A stretch of 64,000 nt of DNA from Pseudomonas lutea (lineage in GTDB: Bacteria > Pseudomonadota > Gammaproteobacteria > Pseudomonadales > Pseudomonadaceae), in contig NZ_JRMB01000001.1 in assembly GCF_000759445.1 (NCBI RefSeq), forward strand, positions 558,001-622,000, in the 5' to 3' direction. Shown in pieces: positions 1 through 8,708 of the stretch. A model generated the notes under the pieces. That model ran no database searches and was not told the DNA's origin. It was given only the letters and a program-made list of their open reading frames with translations. A program made the position numbers and the translations under genes. Numbering within the stretch: the stretch's first letter is position 1; every line of letters starts with the position of its first letter.

Positions 1-53
1 TCGATCAACACCGCGAGGTGCTTTTGAGCGTGAGTGGAGATAGGCGTGGCCAT
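1..53 (-). CDS. Partial gene, possible NYN-domain protein (N-terminus only)
   Basis: An ATG at 51-53 on the minus strand opens a frame that runs off the left edge and encodes MATPISTHAQKHLAVLID. An AAGGA ribosome-binding site lies just upstream. The KHLAVLID stretch resembles the first beta strand of NYN/LabA-like nuclease-fold proteins, where the following Asp is a metal ligand. Only 17-18 residues are visible, so the family call is a guess from that motif. It shares the strand of the dehydrogenase gene ending at 163, with about 110 bp between them. Confidence 0.4.
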   Translation of the reverse strand, partial: MATPISTHAQKHLAVLI

Positions 54-162
54 GAATCTTCCTTGCGCAAAAGCCACACCATACCGCCAAACACTCGATG
101 AATCCCGTCTTGCGCGGCGCGCGGATCATTCCCACCCGCATTCGCACCCGCGCAACGCTGCG

Positions 163-1092
163 CTAGTGCGGCACGGGCGTAGGCAAGTCGGTGCCGGTAC
201 GCCAGGCATCGAGATTGGCCATGACCAGGTCCGACATGGCGCGGCGGGTGTCCCAGGTGGCGCTGGCCATGTGCGGGGTCAGCAGCACATTGTCCATCGC
301 CAGCAACGGCGGCGCGGGGTGCGGCTCGTTTTCGTAGACGTCCAGTGCAGCGCCCGCCAGACGCCCCTCGGCCAGCGCCTGCGCGAGGGCCTGTTCGTCC
401 ACCACGCTGCCACGCCCGACGTTGATCAGGTAGCCCTGCGGGCCCAGCGCCTCGAGTACGCGAGCGTCCACCAGGTGATGGGTGCTGGCGCTGCCACCGA
501 CTGCCACGACCAGAAAGTCCACTGCCGCTGCAAGTTCGACGACCGAGGCGTAATAGGTGAACGCGACGTCCTGAGGGCGGCGGCCGGTGTAGGCAATCGC
601 CATGTCGAAGCCCTCCGCCCGGCGAGCAATGGCTGCGCCAATGCGGCCCAGCCCGATGATCCCCAGACGCGCTCGGCTGACTTTGCGGCTAAACGCAATG
701 GGGCCGTCTGCCCAGGCGCCGGAGCGGGTAAAGCGGTCGGCCACCCGCAGGTTTCGCGCGATGCCCAGCATCAACGCCATGGCGAAATCCGCCACGTCTT
801 CGGTCAAGACATCCGGCGTGTGGGTGATGCGGATGCCACGCTGGCGCGCTGCGTCCACGTCGACCCCGTCATAGCCCACGCCAAACACCACGATGACTTC
901 CAGTGCCGGCAGGCTTTCGATCAGCTCACGGCTGACCGTCGATTCGCCGTTGGCGACCATCGCGCGGAGATCGGCGGTGGCGGGGCCGATGCCGGTGCCA
1001 TCCTGATCGGCCTCCACGACCTCGTAGGCCGCGTGCAGCGCTTCGTCGAGCATGGCCGGTAAACGGGCGATTTTAAGGAGCCTTGGCTTCAT
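163..1092 (-). CDS. D-2-hydroxyacid dehydrogenase (glyoxylate/hydroxypyruvate reductase type)
   Basis: A 309-residue NAD(P)-dependent 2-hydroxyacid dehydrogenase, expected to interconvert a 2-keto acid and a D-2-hydroxy acid in the cytoplasm. Visible motifs are the Rossmann loop GIIGLGRIGAAIARR, the INVGRGSVVDE strand and the C-terminal catalytic histidine in LLTPHMASAT. The length is normal for the family. The ATG at 1092 was chosen because it begins the conserved fold and overlaps the 3' end of the upstream MFS gene by 20 bp. Longer readings only extend into that gene. The overlap implies co-transcription and suggests the permease imports the keto or hydroxy acid acted on here. The pairing recalls kguT/kguD of 2-ketogluconate use, but kguE and kguK are absent, so the substrate is open. 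Confidence 0.9.
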   Translation of the reverse strand: MKPRLLKIARLPAMLDEALHAAYEVVEADQDGTGIGPATADLRAMVANGESTVSRELIESLPALEVIVVFGVGYDGVDVDAARQRGIRITHTPDVLTEDVADFAMALMLGIARNLRVADRFTRSGAWADGPIAFSRKVSRARLGIIGLGRIGAAIARRAEGFDMAIAYTGRRPQDVAFTYYASVVELAAAVDFLVVAVGGSASTHHLVDARVLEALGPQGYLINVGRGSVVDEQALAQALAEGRLAGAALDVYENEPHPAPPLLAMDNVLLTPHMASATWDTRRAMSDLVMANLDAWRTGTDLPTPVPH

Positions 1093-2449
1093 CCAGACCT
1101 CGGGGTGTGTGAGTGGTAGTGGCATCTGCCATGGCGGCAGTGGCGGCCGTACCTCGCGGTGCCGGACGCGGCGCGCGGGCAAGAAACAGCCCCAGCACAC
1201 CCCCGGCCAGCAGCGCTGCGGACACCAGCAGCAGGGCGTAGTCGTAACTTTGCGTGGCGTCCTTGATCCAGCCCATCACTGGCGGCAGGCCAAGACCTGC
1301 AATGTTGGCGATGGAGTTGATGAGCGCGATCGAGGCGGCAGCGGCGGCGCCTGACAGGTATTCGGTGGTGGTGGCCCAGAACACCGGCGTGGCCGCCCAG
1401 TTCAGACCCACTGCCACCACCAGCAAGGCGTACGCCAGCCATGGGTTGCTGGTCATCACCGCCAGCGCCAGCAAGATACCGGCCGCCATCAACGGCAACG
1501 CCAGGTGCCAGCCGCGCTCACCCTTGCGGTCCGAATGGGTGCCGTTGAAGTACATGAACACGCAGGCAAACAGGAAGGGCAGCGCCGACAGCACGCTGAC
1601 GGTAAACGATTCCTGACCGGACACCGACTTGACGATCAGTGGCAGGAACAGTGTGATGCCAATCGTGCCGAATGCCTGCAGCAGCCAGAACAGGCTCAGC
1701 AGCCACACCTGCCTGCTGCGAAACGCGGTCTGCCACGCGGCATGATGGGAAATCGGCGAGTTCGCCTGCTCGGCGGCGATAGTGCGGCTCAGCCACTCTT
1801 TCTGATCGGCCTGCAGCCAGTGGGTGCTTTGCGGCGAATCCGGCAAGTAGCGCAGCACGACGATCCCGAGGATGACGGCCGGCAGCCCCTCCAGCAAAAA
1901 CAGCCAGCGCCAGCCGCTCACGCCGAAATAACCGTCCAGATGCAAAAAGGCCCCGGACAGCGGCAGGCCAATCACCGACGCCAGCGCAGCCCCGATGTAG
2001 AAGAACGACATGGCCTTGGCCCGGTCGGTCTTGGGGTACCACTGCGACAGGTAATAGATGATTCCCGGCGTGAACCCCGCCTCGGCGGCGCCCAGCAATA
2101 GACGCATGCCGTAGAGCTGATTCGCGCTTTGCACGAACGCCATGCCTGCCGCAACGATGCCCCAGGTGATCATGATCCGCGCGATCCAGCGCCGCGCCCC
2201 AACCCGCGTGAGAATGACGCTGCTGGGCACTTCGAGCAGGATGTAGGTGAGAAAGAACAGGCCCACGCCGATGCCATACATGCGAGCGGTCAGGCCCAGC
2301 TCGGCATTCATCTGCAATGCAGCGACGGAAATGTTCGACTTGTCGATGTACGCGACCATGTACAGCAGCATCAGAAACGGAATCAACTTGAGGTTGAGCC
2401 GCTTCATCGTGCTGGCGTGCAGGCCCGAATCCAGAAATGGCTGGGGCAT
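1073..2449 (-). CDS. MFS transporter, anion:cation symporter (ACS) family
   Basis: A 458-residue inner-membrane permease with twelve predicted helices. The N-terminal half carries AYIDKSNISVAALQM and the ACS-typical RVGARRWIARIMITWG after helix 3. ACS members import organic anions such as hexuronates, phthalate, tartrate and 2-ketogluconate by proton symport. An AGGAAG ribosome-binding site precedes the ATG at 2449. It is the first gene of an operon with the overlapping 2-hydroxyacid dehydrogenase. No regulator lies beside it, but an inverted repeat sits about 90-115 bp upstream. The substrate is probably a small carboxylate (inference). Confidence 0.9.
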   Translation of the reverse strand: MPQPFLDSGLHASTMKRLNLKLIPFLMLLYMVAYIDKSNISVAALQMNAELGLTARMYGIGVGLFFLTYILLEVPSSVILTRVGARRWIARIMITWGIVAAGMAFVQSANQLYGMRLLLGAAEAGFTPGIIYYLSQWYPKTDRAKAMSFFYIGAALASVIGLPLSGAFLHLDGYFGVSGWRWLFLLEGLPAVILGIVVLRYLPDSPQSTHWLQADQKEWLSRTIAAEQANSPISHHAAWQTAFRSRQVWLLSLFWLLQAFGTIGITLFLPLIVKSVSGQESFTVSVLSALPFLFACVFMYFNGTHSDRKGERGWHLALPLMAAGILLALAVMTSNPWLAYALLVVAVGLNWAATPVFWATTTEYLSGAAAAASIALINSIANIAGLGLPPVMGWIKDATQSYDYALLLVSAALLAGGVLGLFLARAPRPAPRGTAATAAMADATTTHTPRGLDEAKAP

Positions 2450-2831
2450 GGGACTTCCTGTTGTTTTTATGGAATGCGAAGAAGCCCCACCTTAGACGAC
2501 CTGTGCGGATACCTCAATATGTGATTCGTCGTCCCATATATAGGGATAATTGGTGACCCTATACTTCGGGATTTTGGCCAGCGCAGCGGACCTGACCGGT
2601 GGTCGTGTCGATCTATTCAGAGCCGCCTGTGTCAGGCTCCTGCAACCACCCAAATGGAAGAGGGCGCGCTCATGAACGGCTCGAGGAATTCGGCCACTGC
2701 CTATGCAGACTGAGAAGAAACATTCGCGAGCAGGCTCGCCCCGACGGGCTCGGGAGCGACCTTGGATGCTGGCTCTGTTGGCAGGCAGGGGATCAATAAC
2801 GCGCATACCGGAGCTGATCTCACAGCGAAAT
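2450..2831. other. Intergenic region upstream of the MFS operon
   Basis: About 380 bp between the start of the MFS gene and the end of the GDSL hydrolase gene. The part nearest the MFS gene is AT-rich and holds the inverted repeat at 2539-2563, so it is the likely promoter region. The remainder has short frames on both strands with no recognisable protein and no clear terminator. Confidence 0.5.
2539..2563. promoter_or_regulatory. Inverted repeat, candidate operator of the MFS/dehydrogenase operon
   Basis: Perfect 7-bp arms TATAGGG and CCCTATA are separated by 11 bp, giving a centre-to-centre spacing near two helical turns. The element lies in an AT-rich patch about 90 bp upstream of the MFS start codon. 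The shape fits binding by a dimeric regulator, but no regulator gene is adjacent, so its owner is unknown. Confidence 0.4.
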
Positions 2832-3746
2832 TCAACGGCTGGCGTCCAGTGTTTTGAGCATGGCGACCGCGGCCAGGCTGTGAACTTTTCGAGTCGGGTG
2901 CCATTCATCCCAGTAGTAATGAGTGTCAGGGGTTTCACACACGGGCCCGGCGTCCGGATAGGTGACCTGACATGGGGCATCGAGCTCCTTGAACCCCGCA
3001 ACATCAGGTGCGGCTCGGAGCGTGTTGCTAAAGGCCAGATGGTCGAAGTAGCTGATGGCGACGTGACGAGTTTTAGCCAGTGTCTTCAGCGCCGCTGGAA
3101 GTTTCTGTTCGAGTATTTCCTGGTATGCCTTCGCACTCGTCGCTTGATTGCCCTGGACCACAGCCGGCACATGACTTAAATCCGTAGTTCCCACCACCAT
3201 CACGTGCTTCGCGCCTGCTTCAATCAGCGACGCGGTGGCCTTCTGTATGTTCGCCACGCTTGTCTGGGCAAGCGCGTCTATCGACTCTGTCCGCGAGAAG
3301 TCCGCCCATTCAAAAAAGTCATTGGCCGAGGTGAAAATGAAATAGAGCGCATTCGGGTCCGCTTTGTGTGCCTCGGCGGCTTTCAGATGATCAGCGATCT
3401 GACCGAAAACTCCAGTGTTGCGGGAAGGTTCCATCCAGGAGTAGTAGTTGCCGTTACCGCTTTTTGCGCCGCCAATTGCGTAGTCGGTCAAGGGTGTTTT
3501 CAAGGCTTCGGCCAAATGTTCTACCGCAGTGGGACCGTTGCTCCAGCGTCCCCTCCAATATAAGGAGCCGGGTAACTCCAGCGCATCCTTGACCTTCCGG
3601 GAGGCCAATGTTCGGGTGAAGTTTTCACCTGCACCATTGTCAGAGTAGCTGTCACCGAAAGCATAAAGATGATCGTAAACCGGGGCGCCGAACGCCGTTG
3701 ATGCAGTCAGTACCAATAGAGCAGCCAGGCAAGCGCGTCGAGTCAT
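2832..3746 (-). CDS. Secreted SGNH/GDSL-family hydrolase
   Basis: A 304-residue lipase/esterase-like protein with an N-terminal signal peptide ending near AFGA. The GDSL blocks are present in order: AFGDSYSD with the nucleophile serine, the GGAKSGNGN glycine block, SANDF with the oxyanion asparagine, and WDEWHPT with the catalytic Asp and His. It resembles phospholipase/thermolabile-hemolysin-like lipases of Gammaproteobacteria. No autotransporter barrel follows, so it should end in the periplasm or be exported by another route. GGGAGA precedes the ATG. It stands alone and its substrate is unknown. Confidence 0.88.
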   Translation of the reverse strand: MTRRACLAALLVLTASTAFGAPVYDHLYAFGDSYSDNGAGENFTRTLASRKVKDALELPGSLYWRGRWSNGPTAVEHLAEALKTPLTDYAIGGAKSGNGNYYSWMEPSRNTGVFGQIADHLKAAEAHKADPNALYFIFTSANDFFEWADFSRTESIDALAQTSVANIQKATASLIEAGAKHVMVVGTTDLSHVPAVVQGNQATSAKAYQEILEQKLPAALKTLAKTRHVAISYFDHLAFSNTLRAAPDVAGFKELDAPCQVTYPDAGPVCETPDTHYYWDEWHPTRKVHSLAAVAMLKTLDASR

Positions 3747-4200
3747 TGAAAGTCTCCCAGTGTGTCATTCCAGATTACATCCGCCGAAGCTTTGGTCATG
3801 CGACGGCAGCGACCTGCGTTTATTCGAGTGCGCGCAATCTGTCCTGTTCGCGACAGGTAGGTGGCGGATTAAAGTCGACTTCCGACAGGGACAGTTCCAG
3901 AGACCACGGTGAACCACGCCGGCGTCCAGGCTTCCTTGCCACGCAGTGAACACCGTCCCTGTTGGGGTGACCGGGGTGGCGCTCCACCTTGCTCGCGAAG
4001 ACGGCACTTCAGCCGCTGAACATTGATTGGCCATACAGCCGCTTTCTCGACAGAGGTACATAACCAACCCTGCCGCGACGACCGATCAGTTGCCGGCAGG
4101 TCCGCCTGAAGTGCAGGCGGGAGGAACGAGTGCAAGCGGCGTCATTGCGCCCAAACCCACCCTGGCGCAGACTCCCGCGCACTTTCAAGGAGCGCTGCCC
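3747..4200. other. Intergenic region without a recognised gene
   Basis: About 450 bp between divergent genes. Short frames exist on both strands, including an in-frame upstream extension of the methyltransferase, but none has family motifs or a good ribosome-binding site. Promoters for both flanking genes should lie here. No repeat family stands out. Confidence 0.4.
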
Positions 4201-4959
4201 ATGACGACTGCCCAACCCGATTTCACCACCCGCCTGCTGATTGATGCCGGCATTGGCCCAGGGATGCGAGTGCTGGACGTGGGCTGCGGAGTGGGGGACG
4301 TGGCGTTTCTGTTGAGCGGCCTGGTCGGTGCGCAGGGCGAGGTTGTCGGGATCGATCACGATGGCGCGGCGCTTGCGACGGCGCGCGGCAGGGTAGGCGA
4401 CGGGCAGCTGGCGGCGCCCACGTTCGTGCAGAGCGGGCTGCTCGATGTGCCGGCGTCGCTGGGGACGTTTGACGCGGTTGTCGGCCGCCGCGTGCTCATG
4501 TATCAGCCCGACACCGTGGCCGCTGCGACGGCGTTGGCCCGATTGCTACGCCCCGGCGGCATCATGGTGTTCCAGGAGCATGACACCACGATGGTCCCGG
4601 CCAGCCTCGACGGTTTTGCTCTGCATCGCCAGGCCCAGGGCTGGTTGCGCGACATGATCGCCCGCGAAGGCGCCGACCTGCACATCGGCTTCCACCTTCA
4701 CGGCATCCTGAGCAAGGCCGGTCTGGCCGTGGAAAACGTGCGCGCCGAATGCATCGTGCAGACCCCCGACAACCCCTATGCCCTGGCTTACATCGTGCGC
4801 GCCTGCTTGCCGAGAATCATCACGCTGGGCGTGGCGACGGCTGAAGAGGTCGACATCGACACCCTGCAGCAGCGGCTCGATGAAGAGCGCACTCAGTCAG
4901 CCGGGATCTACATCGGTGACGTTATATTCGGTGCCTGGGCGCGCAAGCCCGCTGAGTAA
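4201..4959 (+). CDS. SAM-dependent class I methyltransferase
   Basis: A 252-residue Rossmann-fold methyltransferase. Motif I is VLDVGCGVGDVAFLL, followed by the acidic GIDHDGAAL and LRPGGIMVFQEHD. The start at 4201 is supported by AAGGAG eight bases upstream; the frame is open further upstream but lacks family similarity. It has a ubiE/Methyltransf_25-like core, but no specificity motif could be read, so the acceptor is unknown. It is followed by a convergent DCC-family gene. Confidence 0.85.
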   Translation: MTTAQPDFTTRLLIDAGIGPGMRVLDVGCGVGDVAFLLSGLVGAQGEVVGIDHDGAALATARGRVGDGQLAAPTFVQSGLLDVPASLGTFDAVVGRRVLMYQPDTVAAATALARLLRPGGIMVFQEHDTTMVPASLDGFALHRQAQGWLRDMIAREGADLHIGFHLHGILSKAGLAVENVRAECIVQTPDNPYALAYIVRACLPRIITLGVATAEEVDIDTLQQRLDEERTQSAGIYIGDVIFGAWARKPAE

Positions 4960-4992
4960 GGCGGGCTCCACAGCCCCCGATACTTGAGTACG

Positions 4993-5442
4993 CTATTTCA
5001 ACGCGTCCCTGGTCAGAAAGCGCTCGGCATGATCTGCCGGGGGCAATCGACACGCATCGTAGCGACCGAAAATCCTGTAGCGGTTCAGCGCGATCCTGTC
5101 GTACAGCCAGTCGCGGATCACTTTTGGAAAGACCCGCCCCAGCAGCAGCCAGTGCCAGCGTGCCGGCAGGTGGGCGATGATCCTGAACATGGCATCCGAG
5201 CGAACGTAGAAGCGGTCGTCCTCCACCAACACGATGGTATTGAACGCGTCCTGCGGCAGGCCCGCCCATTTCAGCAACGCCTGACCTTCGGGCGATTGCA
5301 CGGCCGACAGCGTCAGGCGACGTTCTTTGTCCTGCTGGATGATGAATGTCGCCCAGCCGTTGCACAGCTTGCAGGTGCCGTCGAACAACACGACGGCGCG
5401 GCCTGCTGCCAACCTGCCGGGCTGCGATTTCACAGTCTCCAT
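4993..5442 (-). CDS. DCC-family (DUF393) thiol-disulfide oxidoreductase-like protein
   Basis: A 149-residue small cytoplasmic protein. The family signature DGTCKLCN, which gives the DxxCxxC core, lies near residue 21. The C-terminal motif RYRIFGRYDAC also matches DUF393. Members are called thiol-disulfide oxidoreductases from the CxxC motif, but their reaction is poorly established. A G-rich ribosome-binding site precedes the ATG. The gene lies between a convergent methyltransferase and the chemoreceptor gene. Confidence 0.85.
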   Translation of the reverse strand: METVKSQPGRLAAGRAVVLFDGTCKLCNGWATFIIQQDKERRLTLSAVQSPEGQALLKWAGLPQDAFNTIVLVEDDRFYVRSDAMFRIIAHLPARWHWLLLGRVFPKVIRDWLYDRIALNRYRIFGRYDACRLPPADHAERFLTRDALK

Positions 5443-5502
5443 ATGACCACCCCCTTTGAGTACGCGTAATGATCGCTTGAGGGTGCGATGCCCGCCATCC
5501 GT

Positions 5503-7134
5503 TTAAGTTCTGAATTGCATCACCAGGCCGTTCAGGCCCACTGCCAGTTGTGACAACTCACTGCTGGCTGCCGAGGTCTGATGGGCGCCCGCGGACGTCT
5601 GCAGGGACAGGTCCCGAATGCTGGTCAGGTTGCGGTCAACTTCGCGCGCGACCTGAGCTTGCTCCTCGGTGGCGGTGGCGATGCTGACGTTGCGTTCGTT
5701 GATCAACACGATGGCCGCCTGAATGTCTGCCAATGCGCGCCCGGCAGCGCCGGCCACGTCCAGGCTGACCCGTGCGCGTTCGCTGCTCTGGCCCATGGCG
5801 TTCACCGCCTTTTGCGTGCCGCCCTGGATCGAGGCAATCATTTTTTCGATTTCGGCGGTGGACTGTTGCGTGCGATGCGCCAGCGCGCGCACTTCGTCGG
5901 CCACCACGGCAAACCCGCGTCCTGCCTCACCTGCGCGGGCGGCCTCGATGGCGGCGTTGAGCGCCAGCAAGTTGGTCTGGTCGGCGATGCCGCGAATGAC
6001 GTCGAGCACGCCACTGATGTTCTGCACCTGCCCGGCAAGGCCGTTGATCTCGACTGCCGTGCTGCCCACCGATTGGTGCAGCTCGTTGATGGCCGAAATG
6101 GTTTCGTTGACGCGCAGGCGGCCGTGCTCGGCCGAGTCGCTGGAGTCGCGGGCAGCCGTTGAAGCCAGAGAAGCATTGTGCGCAACTTCCTCCACCGCCG
6201 CGCTCATCTGATTGATAGCGGTGGCGGCTTGGTTGATCTCGTCGTTCTGGCGCTGAACCCCGCGCAGTGATTCTTCGGTCACTGCCGTCATTTCTTCCGA
6301 AGTCGAGGCCAGTTGATTGGACGAGTGGCCCAGCTCCGAGAGCGTGCGGCGCAGGTTCTGCTGCATGACCGACAGCGCTTGCAACAGACGCCCCGGCTCA
6401 TCGGAGCCGTCGACGACAATGGTTTTGCTCAGGTCGTTGCCGGCGATGTCCTGGGCCACTGCGAGGGCTTTGGCAATCGGCGCGACCAGGCTGCGGGTGA
6501 ACAGCGCCGCCAGGGCAAAGGTGGCAACCAGTGCCAGCACGATTGCGCCAATAATCACGGTGCGCGCCTGGACGTAGCTGTCATCGGCGGCCACATCCGA
6601 CGCCTGCATTTTTTCGTTGGCCATCTGCGCAATGGTAGCGATGTCCTTGGCCAGGGTGTCGGCGGCGCGGGTTTGCTCGCCGGCAGGTTCGGTCAGCGCA
6701 GCGACAACGTCGTCGCGCTTTTGCGCCACGGCATCCAGGAAGCGCGCATGCACGCCCAGATAGGTCTGCATGTCCCGTTCCATCTGCTGGTAGGCATTCA
6801 GGCCGCGTTCGGAAATCAATAATGGTCGCAGTTGTTGAACGTCCTTTTCGAGCTGCGCGCGTCCTTGGGTAACGCGCGCGCGGGCGGCGTCGGTGCTGGC
6901 TGCGCTTTGTGCCGCCCGCAGGCTGGAGTTGCCCAGACGGATGTTCAGCAGATCGGCTTTGATGTCAGCGATGGTGAGAAGGGTAGGCAGCACGTTGTCC
7001 TGCAGTGCGTCCCGGGCGTCCTTGAGTTTCGACGATTGCAGCAGCGAAAACAGTCCGACGGCGGCGATCAGCAGGGCGAAAAAGCCAAAGCAGATCAAAG
7101 AGCGGGGGGCGATATTGAGGCGTCTGAGGGTCAT
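5503..7134 (-). CDS. Methyl-accepting chemotaxis protein
   Basis: A 543-residue chemoreceptor. From the N-terminus it has a short cytoplasmic segment, a transmembrane helix (about 12-32), a helical periplasmic sensor of four-helix-bundle type (about 35-185), a second transmembrane helix, a HAMP domain and a long signalling domain. The hairpin tip [20 protein letters not shown] is intact and should dock CheA and CheW. The start at [11 protein letters not shown] matches other Pseudomonas receptors; an alternative ATG lies 15 bp upstream and neither has a strong ribosome-binding site. No che genes are nearby, so it is an orphan receptor for an unknown ligand. Confidence 0.92.
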   Translation of the reverse strand: MTLRRLNIAPRSLICFGFFALLIAAVGLFSLLQSSKLKDARDALQDNVLPTLLTIADIKADLLNIRLGNSSLRAAQSAASTDAARARVTQGRAQLEKDVQQLRPLLISERGLNAYQQMERDMQTYLGVHARFLDAVAQKRDDVVAALTEPAGEQTRAADTLAKDIATIAQMANEKMQASDVAADDSYVQARTVIIGAIVLALVATFALAALFTRSLVAPIAKALAVAQDIAGNDLSKTIVVDGSDEPGRLLQALSVMQQNLRRTLSELGHSSNQLASTSEEMTAVTEESLRGVQRQNDEINQAATAINQMSAAVEEVAHNASLASTAARDSSDSAEHGRLRVNETISAINELHQSVGSTAVEINGLAGQVQNISGVLDVIRGIADQTNLLALNAAIEAARAGEAGRGFAVVADEVRALAHRTQQSTAEIEKMIASIQGGTQKAVNAMGQSSERARVSLDVAGAAGRALADIQAAIVLINERNVSIATATEEQAQVAREVDRNLTSIRDLSLQTSAGAHQTSAASSELSQLAVGLNGLVMQFRT

Positions 7135-7298
7135 GTCGGGGCTGTCCATAAGTGAGGAAATCACCGGGATATCGACATGAAACGGTTCAGCTTGATGACA
7201 CTCCGTCCTCTTTTTGGGGCTAATGCAGTATTTGGGTCGCGGCCAACGTGCGTCAGCTGCGGTTGCCGCCCAGACAAGGGCGGCGACCGCAGCGCTTT

Positions 7299-8000
7299 TT
7301 AAAGCTGTGGCGCGCCGGCTGCCACCATGGCACGCCATGCCTGGACGCTGGGGCGTTCATTCATCCGCGCATGCCACTCCAGCAGAGCGGTGCACTCCGC
7401 TGGCACGGCGAGTTCGACCAGCGAGGCGAAGATCATGCCGCCAAACACCGCGATGTCGGCCATGGAAAACGCTTCCCCGGCCACGAACGGTTGAGTCTTG
7501 AGGACGCTGTCGAAGTGGTGCATGCCGCGCACCGCCTTATCGCGCATGCGGTCGCCCCATTCGGCGTTCTGGTACAGCTCGACCTCAGGGCCCAGGCCCG
7601 GCGTGCCGTGGTGGAAGTACACGCTGACCGCATCGAGAAATTCGATTTCCGCGCGTTTGGTCATCATGTGAATACGGCCTTTTTCCACCGGCGTCGCGCC
7701 GGTCAGGTCCGGGCTGCCGACCAGGGAGTCGAGGTACTGGGTGATGGCCGTGCATTCGGCAATCAACGTGCCGTCGGCCAGCGCCAGCACGGGCAGCGTC
7801 CCGGAATAATTGATCGCAAGGAACTCCGGCTTCTTGTGCTCTCCCTTCCAGAGATTCACCGGCACGAACTCGATACGGTCCAGTAAGTTTTTCTCCGCCA
7901 GGGCGATGCGGACGCGAGCGGGGTAGGGACCGTTGAACCAGTCGTAGATGGTCATCATCGGGATCTGCGCGACGTCGGATTGGGAAGTGGGAGTGCTCAT
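7299..8000 (-). CDS. Glutathione S-transferase family protein
   Basis: A 233-residue cytoplasmic GST. The N-terminal thioredoxin-like domain runs from about residue 15 ([17 protein letters not shown]) through the cis-proline/glutathione-binding stretch [21 protein letters not shown]. An all-helical C-terminal domain follows. It is divergent from a TetR regulator, and two related palindromes lie between them, one 11 bp from its start codon. The arrangement suggests induction by an electrophile or other toxic compound sensed by the TetR protein (inference). The substrate cannot be read from the sequence. Confidence 0.9.
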   Translation of the reverse strand: MSTPTSQSDVAQIPMMTIYDWFNGPYPARVRIALAEKNLLDRIEFVPVNLWKGEHKKPEFLAINYSGTLPVLALADGTLIAECTAITQYLDSLVGSPDLTGATPVEKGRIHMMTKRAEIEFLDAVSVYFHHGTPGLGPEVELYQNAEWGDRMRDKAVRGMHHFDSVLKTQPFVAGEAFSMADIAVFGGMIFASLVELAVPAECTALLEWHARMNERPSVQAWRAMVAAGAPQL

Positions 8001-8010
8001 CAGTTTGTCT

Positions 8011-8028
8011 GCCTGTCAGTTGGTAGGT
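8011..8028. promoter_or_regulatory. TetR-type operator, copy 1 (GST side)
   Basis: GCCTGTCAGTTGGTAGGT is an imperfect palindrome sharing 15 of 18 positions with the second copy at 8069-8086. It lies 11 bp upstream of the GST start codon, where a bound repressor would block transcription or initiation of the GST gene. Confidence 0.6.
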
Positions 8029-8068
8029 GAGCTGATAATCATCTTCTCAATGGGCGTTGTCAAGCCCT

Positions 8069-8086
8069 ACCTGTCAATTGGCAGGT
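8069..8086. promoter_or_regulatory. TetR-type operator, copy 2 (regulator side)
   Basis: ACCTGTCAATTGGCAGGT is a palindrome broken only at one symmetric pair. It lies 56 bp upstream of the GTG start of the TetR gene. Its match with copy 1, 58 bp away, supports autoregulation together with control of the divergent GST gene. Confidence 0.65.
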
Positions 8087-8141
8087 AATAGATGTTTGGT
8101 GTACGATGCCCGGCATTCAGCCATCCAAAGAGGAATACACC

Positions 8142-8708
8142 GTGAGCGTGAACGCGCGCGAAGCCATCCTTGCCGCCGCCAAGACCGCAGCGCAGTTGCA
8201 CGGATACAGCGGCATCAATTTCCGAAGCATCGGTGAAACGGTGGGCATCAAGAATGCCAGTATTTACTACCACTTCCCGAGCAAGGCCGATCTGGGCGCT
8301 GCCGTTGCCGCGCGTTACTGGCAGGACACCGCCCGGGTGCTGGAGGACATGCGCGAGGCCGACCCCGACCCGCTTCGCTGCCTTGAACGCTACCCGTCGA
8401 TATTTCGCAGTTCGCTGGAAAACGGTAACCGGTTATGCCTGTCCAGCTTCATGGCCGCCGAGCATGAAGACCTGCCGGACGAGATTCGCCGCGAGGTCAA
8501 AGCCTTCGCTGACGTCAATGTGCGCTGGCTCGCTGATGTGCTGATGGCCGCCGGACTCGGCGATGCCGAACGCTGCGAGCGTCGGGCGCTGTCGATCTAC
8601 ACCGCCATCGCAGGTGCGCAGTTGATCGCCCGTACGCGGTCCGACATCAGCCTGTTTGACGCGCTGATTCAGGACTATCGTGAATCGGGGCTGATACCGG
8701 CGGTTTGA
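8142..8708 (+). CDS. TetR/AcrR-family transcriptional regulator
   Basis: A 188-residue repressor with an N-terminal helix-turn-helix (about residues 5-50, with SIGETVGIKNASIYYHFPSK) and a ligand-binding C-terminal domain. The GTG start at 8142 is preferred because AAAGAGGAA sits at the right distance; an ATG 36 bp upstream has no ribosome-binding site. It is divergent from the GST gene with two palindromic operators between them, so it most likely represses both. Its 3' end overlaps the convergent AraC pseudogene by 34 bp. Confidence 0.9.
   Translation: MSVNAREAILAAAKTAAQLHGYSGINFRSIGETVGIKNASIYYHFPSKADLGAAVAARYWQDTARVLEDMREADPDPLRCLERYPSIFRSSLENGNRLCLSSFMAAEHEDLPDEIRREVKAFADVNVRWLADVLMAAGLGDAERCERRALSIYTAIAGAQLIARTRSDISLFDALIQDYRESGLIPAV

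Noticed and set aside
34..1062. 342-codon plus-strand frame opposite the 2-hydroxyacid dehydrogenase
   Set aside because: Shadow of a well-supported gene, with no motif and no ribosome-binding site.
1073..2449. Assignment of the MFS/dehydrogenase pair as kguT/kguD
   Set aside because: Only the family pairing fits. The kinase and epimerase genes of the 2-ketogluconate operon are missing and the dehydrogenase looks more like the hydroxypyruvate-reductase branch.
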